Below are positions 1-9,083 of a stretch of 64,000 bases of DNA, one piece after another. A program made the position numbers and the translations under genes. Position 1 is the stretch's first letter. Each line of letters begins with the position of its first letter. The notes beneath the pieces were generated by a model. It ran no database searches. It was given only the letters and a program-made list of their open reading frames with translations, and had not been told where the DNA came from. The stretch is from Sphingomonas albertensis (GTDB taxonomy: Bacteria > Pseudomonadota > Alphaproteobacteria > Sphingomonadales > Sphingomonadaceae): the NCBI RefSeq assembly GCF_014358075.1, contig NZ_JACONT010000011.1, positions 43,992-107,991 of the forward strand, written 5' to 3'.

Positions 1-1410
<1,410 letters not shown>

Positions 1411-1492
1411 GGGGCGGGCTTTAGCGGGGTGGGGAGCGTCCGTCACCTGTGCGAACCACCACAATGTGGTTTGGGACCGTAATTCCCCCGAT

Positions 1493-1768
1493 TTATGGCT
1501 TGGCGGCGCGCAACGTTTCGTTGATCCGCGACTGCCAGCCGGGTCCGCTCGCGCGAAACCTTTCGAGCACGTCGTTGTCTAGCCGGAGGGATACGAGCGA
1601 CTTGCGTGAGGTTACGGAGCCCTTTGGCCGGCCGCGCGACTTGCTGCCGTTCGGAAAGGCCGCTGCCAATTCCGGGAAGTCTGCGATCGGCCGTGCCCGC
1701 GCAAAATCGGCTTCGGTCCATTCGGGATTGCCCTCGTCGAATACGACCTCCGGGGTATCACCAGCCAT
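1493..1768 (-). CDS. brnA: BrnA-family (DUF4415) antitoxin, apparently orphan
   Basis: A 91-residue protein resembling BrnA antitoxins, which bind DNA and neutralise BrnT ribonuclease toxins. The N-terminal half has [15 protein letters not shown] basic RGRPKGS segment follows, and the C-terminus has [28 protein letters not shown], a ribbon-helix-helix-like region typical of the family (quoted here in parts: [13 protein letters not shown], then [12 protein letters not shown]). I start it at the ATG at 1766-1768 because the conserved part begins there; a longer frame upstream runs through a repeat and is not credible. In BrnTA operons the toxin gene lies just upstream, but here only a short toxin-like tail remains. 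Family assignment is good; function without a toxin is unknown. Confidence 0.8.
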   Translation of the reverse strand: MAGDTPEVVFDEGNPEWTEADFARARPIADFPELAAAFPNGSKSRGRPKGSVTSRKSLVSLRLDNDVLERFRASGPGWQSRINETLRAAKP

Positions 1769-1811
1769 GACGGCGCAACTCCTTCGCATGGGCGCGGCGC
1801 AGGTGGGTTTA
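1758..1811 (-). pseudogene. Possible remnant of the brnT toxin 3' end
   Basis: Read on the minus strand in a frame overlapping the brnA start, codons give [16 protein letters not shown] followed by TGA. This resembles the usual BrnT C-terminus (pattern LRKANAREVKRYG), and the stop overlaps the first codons of the antitoxin, as in intact brnTA pairs. A stop codon (1809-1811) sits directly upstream, and no BrnT sequence is recognisable beyond it. A 24-bp inverted repeat occupies the next stretch. I infer a toxin gene truncated by loss or repeat insertion. The match is short, so confidence is low. Confidence 0.35.
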
Positions 1812-1859
1812 AACGAAAGCGTCGTTCGTTGCCATGTGCCGGGCCGGCCCCTCCAGATC

Positions 1860-1944
1860 CCGTCATCCTGACGAAAGTCAGGATCCAGGGTAACCGAGTG
1901 CGGAGCCTTGTGGCTCTGCGTCCTGACTTTCGTCAGGATGACGG
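1860..1944. repeat. Perfect 24-bp inverted repeat, REP/MITE-like palindromic element
   Basis: Positions 1860-1883 and 1921-1944 are exact reverse complements (24 of 24). Each arm is also a hairpin by itself, with TCCTGAC and GTCAGGA separated by GAAA. The 37-nt spacer carries no gene. It lies between map and the brnA-like gene, next to the truncated toxin tail. Such elements occur as dispersed intergenic repeats in sphingomonads. Its role (transcript end, mobile relic) is not determined. Confidence 0.8.
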
Positions 1945-2018
1945 TGGGGAGAGAGTGCCGCGGTGAATGATCGGCCATAGGGCAGAGCCGCGGTTTGCAA
2001 CGCCCGCTGATCGCCGTA

Positions 2019-2846
2019 TCAACCGTAGGGCGGTTGCGTGTAGCCCTTGGGGCTCAGCGTAAAGATGTCGCAACCCGTCTCGGTGATCCCGATCGAATGC
2101 TCGAACTGCGCGGACAGCGAGCGATCGCGCGTGACTGCCGTCCAGCCGTCGTCGAGCAGCTTCACGTCGGGGCGACCGATGTTGATCATCGGCTCGATCG
2201 TGAAGATCATGCCGGGGCGAAGCTCGGGGCCGGTGCCGGGCTTGCCGACATGGACGACTTCGGGGGCGTCGTGGAACAGGCGGCCGACGCCGTGGCCGCA
2301 GAAATCGCGGACTACGCCGTAACGGTGCTTTTCCGCGTGCCGCTGGATCGCGTTGGCGACGTCGCCCATGCGGTTGCCGGGCTTGGCGTGCTCGATGCCG
2401 ATCATCAAGCATTCATAGGTGACTTCGACAAGGCGGCGCGCCTTGATCGGCACGTCGCCGATCAGGTACATCCGGCTCGTGTCGCCGTGCCAGCCGTCGA
2501 GCAAGGGCGTGACGTCGACGTTGACGATATCGCCCGATTTCAGCGTCTTCTCGCTCGGAATGCCGTGGCAGACGACGTGGTTGATCGAGATGCAGACGCT
2601 GTGCGTGTAGCCGCGATAGCCGAGCGTCGCGGGGACGCCGCCGCCGGCAACGATGAAGTCGTAGATCAGCCGGTCGATCTCGGCGGTGGTCACGCCCGGC
2701 ACCATGTGCGGGACGATCATGTCGAGCGTCTCGGCGGCGAGTTGCCCTGCCTTCATCATGCCGGCGAACGCGGCGGTGCCGTGGAGCTTGATGGCGCCGG
2801 TGCGTGCGTCGGGCTGGTCCGAGGTGACGGTTACATATTCGGTCAT
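2019..2846 (-). CDS. map: Type I methionine aminopeptidase
   Basis: Removes the initiator methionine from nascent cytoplasmic proteins, using a dinuclear metal centre. The 275-residue length fits a type I enzyme. Family motifs appear in order: YRGYTHSVCISINHVVCHGIP (first substrate/metal region), VNVDVTPLLDGWHGDTSRMY (two metal-binding Asp), GHGVGRLFHDAP (metal His), FTIEPMI (metal Glu) and SAQFEHSI (final Glu). The ATG at 2844-2846 precedes a short N-terminal tail before the catalytic domain; the frame is open much further upstream, but that part overlaps the divergent CinA-like gene in antisense. It is a single gene, divergent from its neighbour with a gap of about 50 nt. Confidence 0.96.
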   Translation of the reverse strand: MTEYVTVTSDQPDARTGAIKLHGTAAFAGMMKAGQLAAETLDMIVPHMVPGVTTAEIDRLIYDFIVAGGGVPATLGYRGYTHSVCISINHVVCHGIPSEKTLKSGDIVNVDVTPLLDGWHGDTSRMYLIGDVPIKARRLVEVTYECLMIGIEHAKPGNRMGDVANAIQRHAEKHRYGVVRDFCGHGVGRLFHDAPEVVHVGKPGTGPELRPGMIFTIEPMINIGRPDVKLLDDGWTAVTRDRSLSAQFEHSIGITETGCDIFTLSPKGYTQPPYG

Positions 2847-2897
2847 GCCGCGCGATATAGCGTGGCGGGCGCGGTTTTGCGAGGCTATGCGAGGGGC

Positions 2898-3656
2898 ATG
2901 ACAGAGGAACGCATCTGGACGGCCGCGCTGACGATCATCGGCGACGAGATCCTGTCGGGCCGCACGCAGGACAAGAACGTCGCGCAGATCGCGGCCTGGC
3001 TCAACGTGCAGGGCATCCGCTTGGCCGAAGTGCGCGTGGTCGCCGACAAGACCGAGGCGATCGTCGAGGCGGTCAACATCCTGCGCGCGCGGAACGATTA
3101 CCTGTTCACGACCGGCGGGATCGGGCCGACTCACGACGACATCACCGTGGACGCGATCGCCGAGGCGCTGGGCGTCGCGGTCGAGCATCATCCGCGCGCG
3201 ATGGCGGTGCTGGAGGCGTACTACGCGACGCGCGGCGGGCTGACCGAGGCGCGGGCGCGGATGGCGCGGGTGCCGGTCGGGGCGGACCTGATCGACAACA
3301 AGGTGTCGGGCGCGCCGGGGATCCGGATCGGCAACATCTTCATCATGGCGGGGGTGCCGCACATTACGGCTGGGATGCTCGATGCTCTGACGGGCACGCT
3401 TGAGGGCGGGCGTCCAGTGGTGTCGAAGACGATCGGTTGCTGGGTCGCGGAGAGCGAGGTCGCCGACCTGTTGCGCGATGCCGAGAAGACGCATGAGGGC
3501 GTAGCGATCGGCAGCTATCCGTTCTTTCGCGATGGGAAGACGGGCGCGAACTTCGTGGTGCGGAGTTCGAACGAGGCGTTGGTCGATCGCTGCCTCGCGG
3601 ACCTGACGCGCGACCTCGAAGCGACCGGCCGGATCGTCACCGCGCAGGGCATCTAG
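2898..3656 (+). CDS. CinA N-terminal-like molybdopterin-binding domain protein (COG1058)
   Basis: A 252-residue stand-alone MoCF_biosynth domain of the competence/damage-inducible CinA family. Visible signatures are the N-terminal TIIGDEILSGRTQDKN and the FTTGGIGPTHDDIT loop, which match the nucleotide/molybdopterin-binding fold, then IMAGVP in the C-terminal half. Full CinA has an additional nicotinamide-mononucleotide deamidase domain; that domain is absent, as in many alphaproteobacterial homologues. I chose the ATG at 2898 because the domain starts nine residues later. The longer frame upstream is antisense to map. Its physiological role is uncertain; related proteins act as ADP-ribose or FAD pyrophosphatases. 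Confidence 0.88.
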   Translation: MTEERIWTAALTIIGDEILSGRTQDKNVAQIAAWLNVQGIRLAEVRVVADKTEAIVEAVNILRARNDYLFTTGGIGPTHDDITVDAIAEALGVAVEHHPRAMAVLEAYYATRGGLTEARARMARVPVGADLIDNKVSGAPGIRIGNIFIMAGVPHITAGMLDALTGTLEGGRPVVSKTIGCWVAESEVADLLRDAEKTHEGVAIGSYPFFRDGKTGANFVVRSSNEALVDRCLADLTRDLEATGRIVTAQGI

Positions 3657-3665
3657 GCTCTTTAA

Positions 3666-3788
3666 TTATCCTCCCCCGCCAGGGGGAGGTGGCGCGTAGC
3701 GACGGAGGGGGAGGGGGCGACAACCTCTGTTGCGTGTCCGCCCCCTCCGTCCGGCAAGTGCCAGCTACCCCCCCCGGGGGGAAGGATC
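3666..3788. repeat. GC-rich palindromic intergenic element, copy 1
   Basis: Begins with ATCCTCCCCCGCCAGGGGG and ends with an imperfect reverse complement. A second, better-preserved copy lies at 36481-36607, with the same left arm and the same GACGGAGGGGGAG and CCTCCGTC blocks. It sits between two convergent genes (cinA-like and HIRAN), a usual place for such elements. It can fold into one long hairpin in RNA and may end transcription. No coding sequence is supported. Confidence 0.8.
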
Positions 3789-3794
3789 AGAAGT

Positions 3795-4220
3795 TCACGC
3801 GCCCCATTCCGGGCCTTCCGGATCGGGATAGAACGCGTCCGGATCGAAGGGCGCCGCGCGGCCGCGCGACCGGGCTGCCAATTCTCCCTCCACCAGATCC
3901 GGCAATGCCGGTACACCGCCGCCGAAACGGATGCGGACATAGCCCATGCTGCCGACCAGCGCCTGGAACACCACGGCATGCTCCTCCTGCTGCATCCGCC
4001 GTCCGATCAGCGGCGCGCGCTCGGCGGAAACATATCCCACCTGCACACCCCGCGCGCTGAACACGGCGACGGCGTTGGCATCATGCGGATTCTTCGACTC
4101 GCGGCGCAGCTCGACCGGCTCGCCGGGGGCACAGACCAGCAACTCCATACGGCGGTTGCTTTTGCTGCGGTCCGCGTTGGGAAAGTCGATGCCGACCACG
4201 CTGAGCGTCAATTCGTCCAT
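3795..4220 (-). CDS. HIRAN-domain protein
   Basis: A 141-residue protein with an N-terminal HIRAN domain (roughly residues 4-95), recognised by the pattern SVVGIDFPNADRSKSNRR, then RRESKNPHDANAVAVFS and GVQVGYVSAERAP. HIRAN domains bind DNA ends or damaged and stalled DNA in Rad5/HLTF proteins, and also occur alone in bacteria. The C-terminal 45 residues are acidic and low in conservation. I chose the ATG at 4218-4220; a GTG 21 nt upstream is an alternative, and neither has a clear ribosome-binding site. It is alone between a repeat element and a small membrane-protein gene. A DNA-related role is inferred from the domain only. Confidence 0.8.
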   Translation of the reverse strand: MDELTLSVVGIDFPNADRSKSNRRMELLVCAPGEPVELRRESKNPHDANAVAVFSARGVQVGYVSAERAPLIGRRMQQEEHAVVFQALVGSMGYVRIRFGGGVPALPDLVEGELAARSRGRAAPFDPDAFYPDPEGPEWGA

Positions 4221-4391
4221 GCCGCACGCTAGGCGCGTCACGCGAAGATCGAAAGTATCGGAGCGGTCCAGCGCGAAATCTCATCGTCGCCGCGTTCCCC
4301 AGGGCGCTTCATCGTCGCTATGCGACGGCAGCACGGGGTGTATCGAATCAGGATAGGCGTAGAAGTTGTTGCCGCTAAGGCATTGAAAAAG

Positions 4392-4415
4392 GGGGCGACA
4401 TCGAAATGTCGCCCC
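4392..4415 (-). terminator. Intrinsic terminator of the small membrane-protein gene
   Basis: A perfect 10-bp stem (GGGGCGACAT / ATGTCGCCCC) with a CGAA tetraloop lies 7 nt beyond the stop codon. On the minus strand it is followed by TTTTT. Stem, stable tetraloop and U-run together make a convincing rho-independent terminator. Confidence 0.88.
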
Positions 4416-4421
4416 ACCGAC

Positions 4422-4655
4422 TTAGTTGCTGTCGGAGTTGTCGTCGCCACCGTCGATCGCCATGTACAGACCGCCACCGACGGCGACGGCTGCGAGTGCG
4501 ACGATCAGCAGACCGGCGCCCGAGACCTTGCTGTCTTCGGTCGTCGACGTGCCGGCGCGGACCGACTTTGCGGCCGAAACGGTAGCAGCTGCGTTGGCGG
4601 CAACTGGCATCGCTGCGGCGGCGATTGCGGATACGGCGAGAATGAATTTACGCAT
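4422..4655 (-). CDS. Small exported/membrane protein of unknown function
   Basis: A 77-residue protein. Residues 1-23 form a typical Sec signal peptide ending in ANAA. The segment from about 46 to 66 (GAGLLIVALAAVAVGGGLYMA) is hydrophobic and could span the membrane, and the tail is acidic (DGGDDNSDSN). An AGGGAG ribosome-binding site lies 8 nt before the ATG, and a strong terminator follows the stop, so this is a real single-gene transcript. I know of similar short 'KVSGAG' proteins in sphingomonads, but no function. It is not linked to the neighbouring mannosidase gene by evident operon structure. Confidence 0.75.
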   Translation of the reverse strand: MRKFILAVSAIAAAAMPVAANAAATVSAAKSVRAGTSTTEDSKVSGAGLLIVALAAVAVGGGLYMAIDGGDDNSDSN

Positions 4656-4768
4656 TTAGAAAACTCCCTTTTTACACGAAACACTAGACTATAAGCTTTG
4701 GGCAAAACAGTGAAGAACTAATTAATATTGCCACGGGTATTGCTGGCCGGCGTTGTATTTTGGTCGCG

Positions 4769-7156
4769 CTATCGCCGGGTCGTTGGGTCATCGCCCCGCC
4801 GCCGCGTGCCCTTTCGAGCCGGCCCGTTCGAGCCAGCGGTCGAGGACGAGAACGGCCGGGCCTTCGCACCCTTGCCCCAGGCCTTGTTCGGCTGCGCACC
4901 CATCACGAACCGCAATTCGCCACCCTGCCGGATCTCGTCGTCGCGCAGATAGCTGCGGGTGAGGGGCGTGCCGTTCAGCGTGACCGACCGGATATACGGG
5001 TTCGCATCCGACAGATTGTCCGTCCGGATCGCGAACTGCTTGCCGCTGGGCAGCGCCAGCGTCGCCTGCGACAGGAACGGGCGGCCGATGACATATTCGT
5101 TCGATCCAGGGGCAACCGGGTAGAAACCGAGCGCCGTAAAGACGAGCCATGCGGACATCTGGCCGAGGTCGTCGTTGCCGCTCAGCCCCTCGGGCTTGGC
5201 GCCATATTGGCTCGCGACGATCTGCCCGAGCCGTTCCTGCGTTCGCCACGGCGCACCGGCGTAGTTGTAGAGATAGGCGACGTGGTGGCTCGGCTCGTTG
5301 CCGTGGATATATTGGCCGATCAGCCCGGCGATATCCTCCGCATGGCTGTAATCGACCTTCGAATTGTCGAACTCGAACATCGCGTCGAGCTTTTTCACGG
5401 TCTTCGCGTCGCCGCCGAGCAGCCGGAACAGCCCCGCCTGATCCTGCGGCACGAACCAGCTATATTGCCACGCATTGCCCTCGGTATAATCCGAGCCATA
5501 GTTGATCGCGGTCGGATCGAACGGTGTGCGGAACGCGCCGTTCGCGAGCCTTGCGCGCAGCCAACCGGTTTTCGCGTCGAAGCTGTTGCGCCAATTGCCT
5601 GCGCGCTTCTCGAACCGCTCGGCGATCTCGGTCTTGCCCATGCGGCGCGCCATTCGCGCGATCGTCCAGTCGTCATAGGCATATTCGACCGTCTTAGATG
5701 CGGCCTCCGGCTCCTTGTCGATCGGGACGTAGCCGCGCTGGATATACTCGCCGAGTCCGCCATAGGAGGCGCGATCGGCGCTCGCGACCATCGCCTGCAA
5801 CGCGGCGTCCGCGTCGAAGCCGCCGATGCCCTTCATATACGCGTCGGCAATGACAGGGACCGCGTGATAGCCGATCATAGTCCACGTCTCGCGCCCGGCG
5901 AATTGCCAGACCGGCAGGATGCCGTCGGGGCTATGCCGCTGGCTGGCGATCAGCGAGCGGACGATATCGGTATTGGTCTTCTCCGGCTGGATCAGCGTCA
6001 GCAGCGGGTGTTCGGCGCGGAACGTGTCCCATAGCGAGAAGGTCGAGCGGACCGTGAAGCCGTCGGCCTGATGCACCTGATCGTCGGGCCCGCGATACCG
6101 CCCGTCGCTGTCGCTCCAGACGCTCGGCGCGAGGAGGCTGTGATACAGCGCGGTCGCGAAGATCCGGCGCATCGGGGCCGCGGCCTCGAACTTGACCGCG
6201 CCCAGCGCAGTATCCCAGTCGCCCTGCGTCTTGGTGCGGACCGCGTCGAAGCCGCCGGGCTCGCTGTCCAGATTGGCGAGCGCTCCGGCCTCGTCGACCC
6301 CCGATATCCCGACCTTCACTTCGAGCGGAGCATCGAGTTGACCGAAATCGAGCCGCGCTTCGAGTGCCTGGCCGAGTTTCTCCGCCAACGCATCGCTGCC
6401 ACGGCCCGGCCCTTGGAAACCCTTGTACGCGATGTCCTTCTCACGGTTGACCAGCGCGTGGCCGACCAGCGGCGCGGAGAACCGCATCGCGAAGTAGAGT
6501 TTGCGCCCGGGCGCCCAGCCGCGCGTCTCGCGGAAGCCGGTGAGCACGCCGTCGTCCCGCATGTGCAGCCCCGACCACAGGATCTTGCCGGGGTAATTAT
6601 AGAGCGAAGACCGCAAATCGACCACGATATGCGCGGCCTTGCCCTTGGGAAAGCTGTAGCGATGCACGCCGATCCGCGTGCCCGCGGTCATTTCCGCACG
6701 CACGCCTGGACCGTCCAGCGTGACAGCGTAATAGCCCGGCTTGGCGACCTCGGTGGCGTGCGAAAAGCGCGAGCGATAGCCGGGTGCAGCGGGCGTGCCG
6801 GGGTCCATCGGCACGCTGTCGCCCGACACCGGCATGACGAGGATATCGCCGAGATCGGAATGCCCCGCGCCCGAGAAATGCGTGTGGCTGAACCCCTCGA
6901 TCGTCGGGTCGTCATAGCGGTAGCCGGCGGCGTGGCCATAGCAGGTGCGGATCACGCAGGACGTATCGGTATCCGGCGACAACTGGACCATGCCGAACGG
7001 TGCGACCGCGCCTGGGAACGTGTGCCCTTCGCCGCCGGTGCCGATGAACGGATCAACCGCATCGCTCGGTTTGGCGCCATCCTGTGCGAACGCAGGGCCG
7101 GTGAGGATCGTGGTGAACAGCGCACCCATGAGGCACGATCGCGTGAAGATGGACAT
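4769..7156 (-). CDS. GH92 exo-alpha-mannosidase (canonical catalytic Glu)
   Basis: A 795-residue calcium-dependent GH92 enzyme that removes terminal alpha-mannose by inversion, here expected in the periplasm. Residues 1-23 (from ATG 7154-7156) form a signal peptide ending in AFA. The N-terminal beta domain starts with VDPFIGTGGEGHTFPGA. The helical catalytic domain has the family motifs YIHGNEPSHH with Glu621 at the catalytic-acid position and GNDDLGQMSAW with the catalytic-base region, then ALGFYPV. The frame runs upstream to 7225, but the signal peptide favours 7156. It diverges from the ROK regulator gene across 361 nt, suggesting shared control. Which linkage it cleaves cannot be read from the sequence. 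Confidence 0.94.
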   Translation of the reverse strand: MSIFTRSCLMGALFTTILTGPAFAQDGAKPSDAVDPFIGTGGEGHTFPGAVAPFGMVQLSPDTDTSCVIRTCYGHAAGYRYDDPTIEGFSHTHFSGAGHSDLGDILVMPVSGDSVPMDPGTPAAPGYRSRFSHATEVAKPGYYAVTLDGPGVRAEMTAGTRIGVHRYSFPKGKAAHIVVDLRSSLYNYPGKILWSGLHMRDDGVLTGFRETRGWAPGRKLYFAMRFSAPLVGHALVNREKDIAYKGFQGPGRGSDALAEKLGQALEARLDFGQLDAPLEVKVGISGVDEAGALANLDSEPGGFDAVRTKTQGDWDTALGAVKFEAAAPMRRIFATALYHSLLAPSVWSDSDGRYRGPDDQVHQADGFTVRSTFSLWDTFRAEHPLLTLIQPEKTNTDIVRSLIASQRHSPDGILPVWQFAGRETWTMIGYHAVPVIADAYMKGIGGFDADAALQAMVASADRASYGGLGEYIQRGYVPIDKEPEAASKTVEYAYDDWTIARMARRMGKTEIAERFEKRAGNWRNSFDAKTGWLRARLANGAFRTPFDPTAINYGSDYTEGNAWQYSWFVPQDQAGLFRLLGGDAKTVKKLDAMFEFDNSKVDYSHAEDIAGLIGQYIHGNEPSHHVAYLYNYAGAPWRTQERLGQIVASQYGAKPEGLSGNDDLGQMSAWLVFTALGFYPVAPGSNEYVIGRPFLSQATLALPSGKQFAIRTDNLSDANPYIRSVTLNGTPLTRSYLRDDEIRQGGELRFVMGAQPNKAWGKGAKARPFSSSTAGSNGPARKGTRRRGDDPTTRR

Positions 7157-7517
7157 CGAGGTCACCCGTTCGGAGGGAAATAGGCGGGGGAGCTTGCCGG
7201 GTGCCAGATGAACCATGTCGCGCACATCCCCTCTATTCGTTCGGTCGTCAGACTGGCTTCATCGCCAGCTCTTGCGCAACCGCAGAAGTGGATTAGAACA
7301 TCAAATTGGATAATTCAAACGAACAGTTTGGAAGCGGGGGGATGCAGAACATGGTCTTCGGATCGGGGCGATATGCCGCGTATACACCGGATGCGAATAG
7401 TGCGCGCTTGCCAAGCCTTCGCAATCGCGGGATCACTTCGCCGCCAGCATCGAAGTCGCGACGTCGCGACGGACGGCGGCTTCGTCTTCTGTTCTCCAGC
7501 ATGGATGATCGGTCCGC
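7157..7517. promoter_or_regulatory. Divergent control region between GH92 and ROK regulator
   Basis: No supported gene lies here. An AT-rich island at about 7300-7330 stands out from the GC-rich surroundings and contains CAAATTGGATAATTCAAAC. Reading toward the GH92 gene, this gives TTGAAT, 17 nt, TAATCC, a weak sigma-70-like pair. The CAAATT half-site is also found in the AT-rich islands upstream of the receptor gene at 9084 and the GH92 gene starting at 22130, so a common regulator is possible. This is a visual inference. Confidence 0.35.
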
Positions 7518-8717
7518 ATGACTCTTCAAACGCCGCCGCGTCTGTCGGGGACCAACCTCGAGCGTGCCGCCGATCACAACCAGCGCGTGACGCTGCATGC
7601 CATTCGCCTCGGCGGATCGCTGACGCGGATCGACCTCGCGCGGATCACCGGGCTGACCGGGCCGGCGATCGCCAACATCACGCGGCGGCTGTTGCAGGAA
7701 GGGATGATCGAGGAGGCCGGCCAGCGTCGCGGTGGACGCGGCCAGCCGCCGACCAAACTCGTCGTTCGGGCCGACGCGTGCTACTCGATCGGCGTCAATA
7801 TCGACCGCGACCATATCACGATCGTGCTGGTCGATTTCCTCGCGCAGATCCTCGCGCGCAAGTCGATCGAGATCAGCTTCGCGCTGCCCGACGACGTTCG
7901 CGATCTTTTCCGGCGCTCGGTGCGCCAGATGCTGAAAACCGCGAAGGTCGATCCCGCCAAGCTGGTCGGCATCGGCGTCGCGCGGCCGGATGATCTTGCG
8001 CTCGTCGCGATGCCGGGCCGCCCCGCAGCCTATGCCGCGTGGGACGGGATCGACATGGCGGCGCTGTTCGACAAGCCGTTGTCGCTGCCCGTGTTCGTCG
8101 AGAACGATGCCGCCGCCGCTGCGATGGGCGAGATGCAGCTCGGCTTCGGACAGAATTACAGCAGTTTCTTCTACATCCTCGTCTCGTCGGGACTTGGCGG
8201 CGGTTTCGTTGCGGATGGCGCCTATGTTCGCGGCACGCACGGACGCAGCGGCGAACTCGGTTTCATGGCAGCGGGCGGCGGCAAGCGGGGGCGCGAAACC
8301 GTGCAGAAACTCGTCTCGCTGTCCGGGCTTGCCGAGCATCTGGCGAGTTCGGGGTTCGAGATCGGGCAGGTGCTGCATCAGTCCGAGTGGGCGCCGGACG
8401 TCGAACTTTGCCTTGAGGAATGGGTGGAGCGGGCAGCGCACACGCTGTGCACGCCGCTCGACGCGATCAACTGCCTGATCGATCCGGCGGTGATCCTGAT
8501 CGGCGGGCGCCTGCCGAGCCGGTTGGTGGAGCGGGTGGCGGAGCGCGTGAATATCCTGATCCGGGACGCGACCGATGCGCCCGCGATCGCGCCGGTTCGT
8601 CGTGCCGCCTTGTCGGAGGATGCGCCGGCGGTCGGTGCGGCGATCCTGCCGTTCAGCCACTTCCTGCTGCCCAAGGCCGCTGCGCTCTGGAAGGATTCGG
8701 GCGCACCGGCGGACTGA
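7518..8717 (+). CDS. ROK-family transcriptional regulator (NagC/XylR type)
   Basis: A 399-residue regulator with an N-terminal winged helix (about residues 15-80; LTRIDLARITGLTGPAIANI is the recognition region) and a C-terminal actin-like ROK domain. Sugar/ATP-fold motifs include VENDAAAAAMGE and SSGLGGGFVADG. It departs from classic ROK members: the usual E-x-G-H motif reads GELGF, and the zinc-binding CxCGxxGCxE segment is absent, so ligand binding may differ. It stands between the divergent GH92 gene and the TBDR operon and is the obvious candidate to control the mannan locus, with a mannose-derived sugar as a plausible inducer. Start ATG 7518 has only a weak ribosome-binding site. Confidence 0.9.
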   Translation: MTLQTPPRLSGTNLERAADHNQRVTLHAIRLGGSLTRIDLARITGLTGPAIANITRRLLQEGMIEEAGQRRGGRGQPPTKLVVRADACYSIGVNIDRDHITIVLVDFLAQILARKSIEISFALPDDVRDLFRRSVRQMLKTAKVDPAKLVGIGVARPDDLALVAMPGRPAAYAAWDGIDMAALFDKPLSLPVFVENDAAAAAMGEMQLGFGQNYSSFFYILVSSGLGGGFVADGAYVRGTHGRSGELGFMAAGGGKRGRETVQKLVSLSGLAEHLASSGFEIGQVLHQSEWAPDVELCLEEWVERAAHTLCTPLDAINCLIDPAVILIGGRLPSRLVERVAERVNILIRDATDAPAIAPVRRAALSEDAPAVGAAILPFSHFLLPKAAALWKDSGAPAD

Positions 8718-9083
8718 CGCGGATCGCCGGTTTCGCCACCGCTAATGTCGACTGATCGAACCCTGCGCTTGGCGTTGGGGAGGGGGCGGCTGCACGTCGG
8801 TGGCGCGCGACTATGCGAGAGTGGCGTGAATCCTCTCGATGTCTTCACTCAGACTAACGGCGCGCCGAAGGGTATTCGTCGAGTTACGTCCGCAACGGGC
8901 CAAAACTAGTGCAACAATCTATTTGACAATTTGCTTTTACAATTGGCAAATAGCGGCGTCGAGACTGCACGCCGACAGGATCCGATTCAACCGGACGGCC
9001 CAACCGAAAACGGTGGGCAGGCGCGCTATTCGCAGGGGTAAGCGAGGGGGCGCAGGCGTCCTCGCGAGGAAGAGGAAAGTCTG
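8718..9083 (+). promoter_or_regulatory. Promoter region of the TBDR operon
   Basis: A 366-nt gap without a credible gene. The AT-rich part around 8911-8955 holds a TTGACA box (8923-8928) and, 17 nt on, GCAAAT as a weak -10. It is enclosed in a large inverted repeat described separately. The last 20 nt contain AGAGGAAAG, a good ribosome-binding site for the receptor ATG at 9084. Confidence 0.5.
8919..8953. promoter_or_regulatory. 13-bp inverted repeat over the receptor promoter, likely operator
   Basis: Left arm CTATTTGACAATT (8919-8931) and right arm AATTGGCAAATAG (8941-8953) are reverse complements at 12 of 13 positions, with a 9-nt spacer. The left arm contains the -35 box TTGACA and the right arm overlaps the expected -10, so a bound protein would block RNA polymerase. 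The neighbouring ROK regulator is the most likely binder. Symmetry is seen directly; the binder is inferred. Confidence 0.6.

Noticed and set aside
1860..1944. Inverted repeat considered as the terminator of map
   Set aside because: It lies beyond the map stop on the right side, but 75 nt away and without a T-run; its perfect 24-bp arms with inner hairpins fit a REP-like element better.
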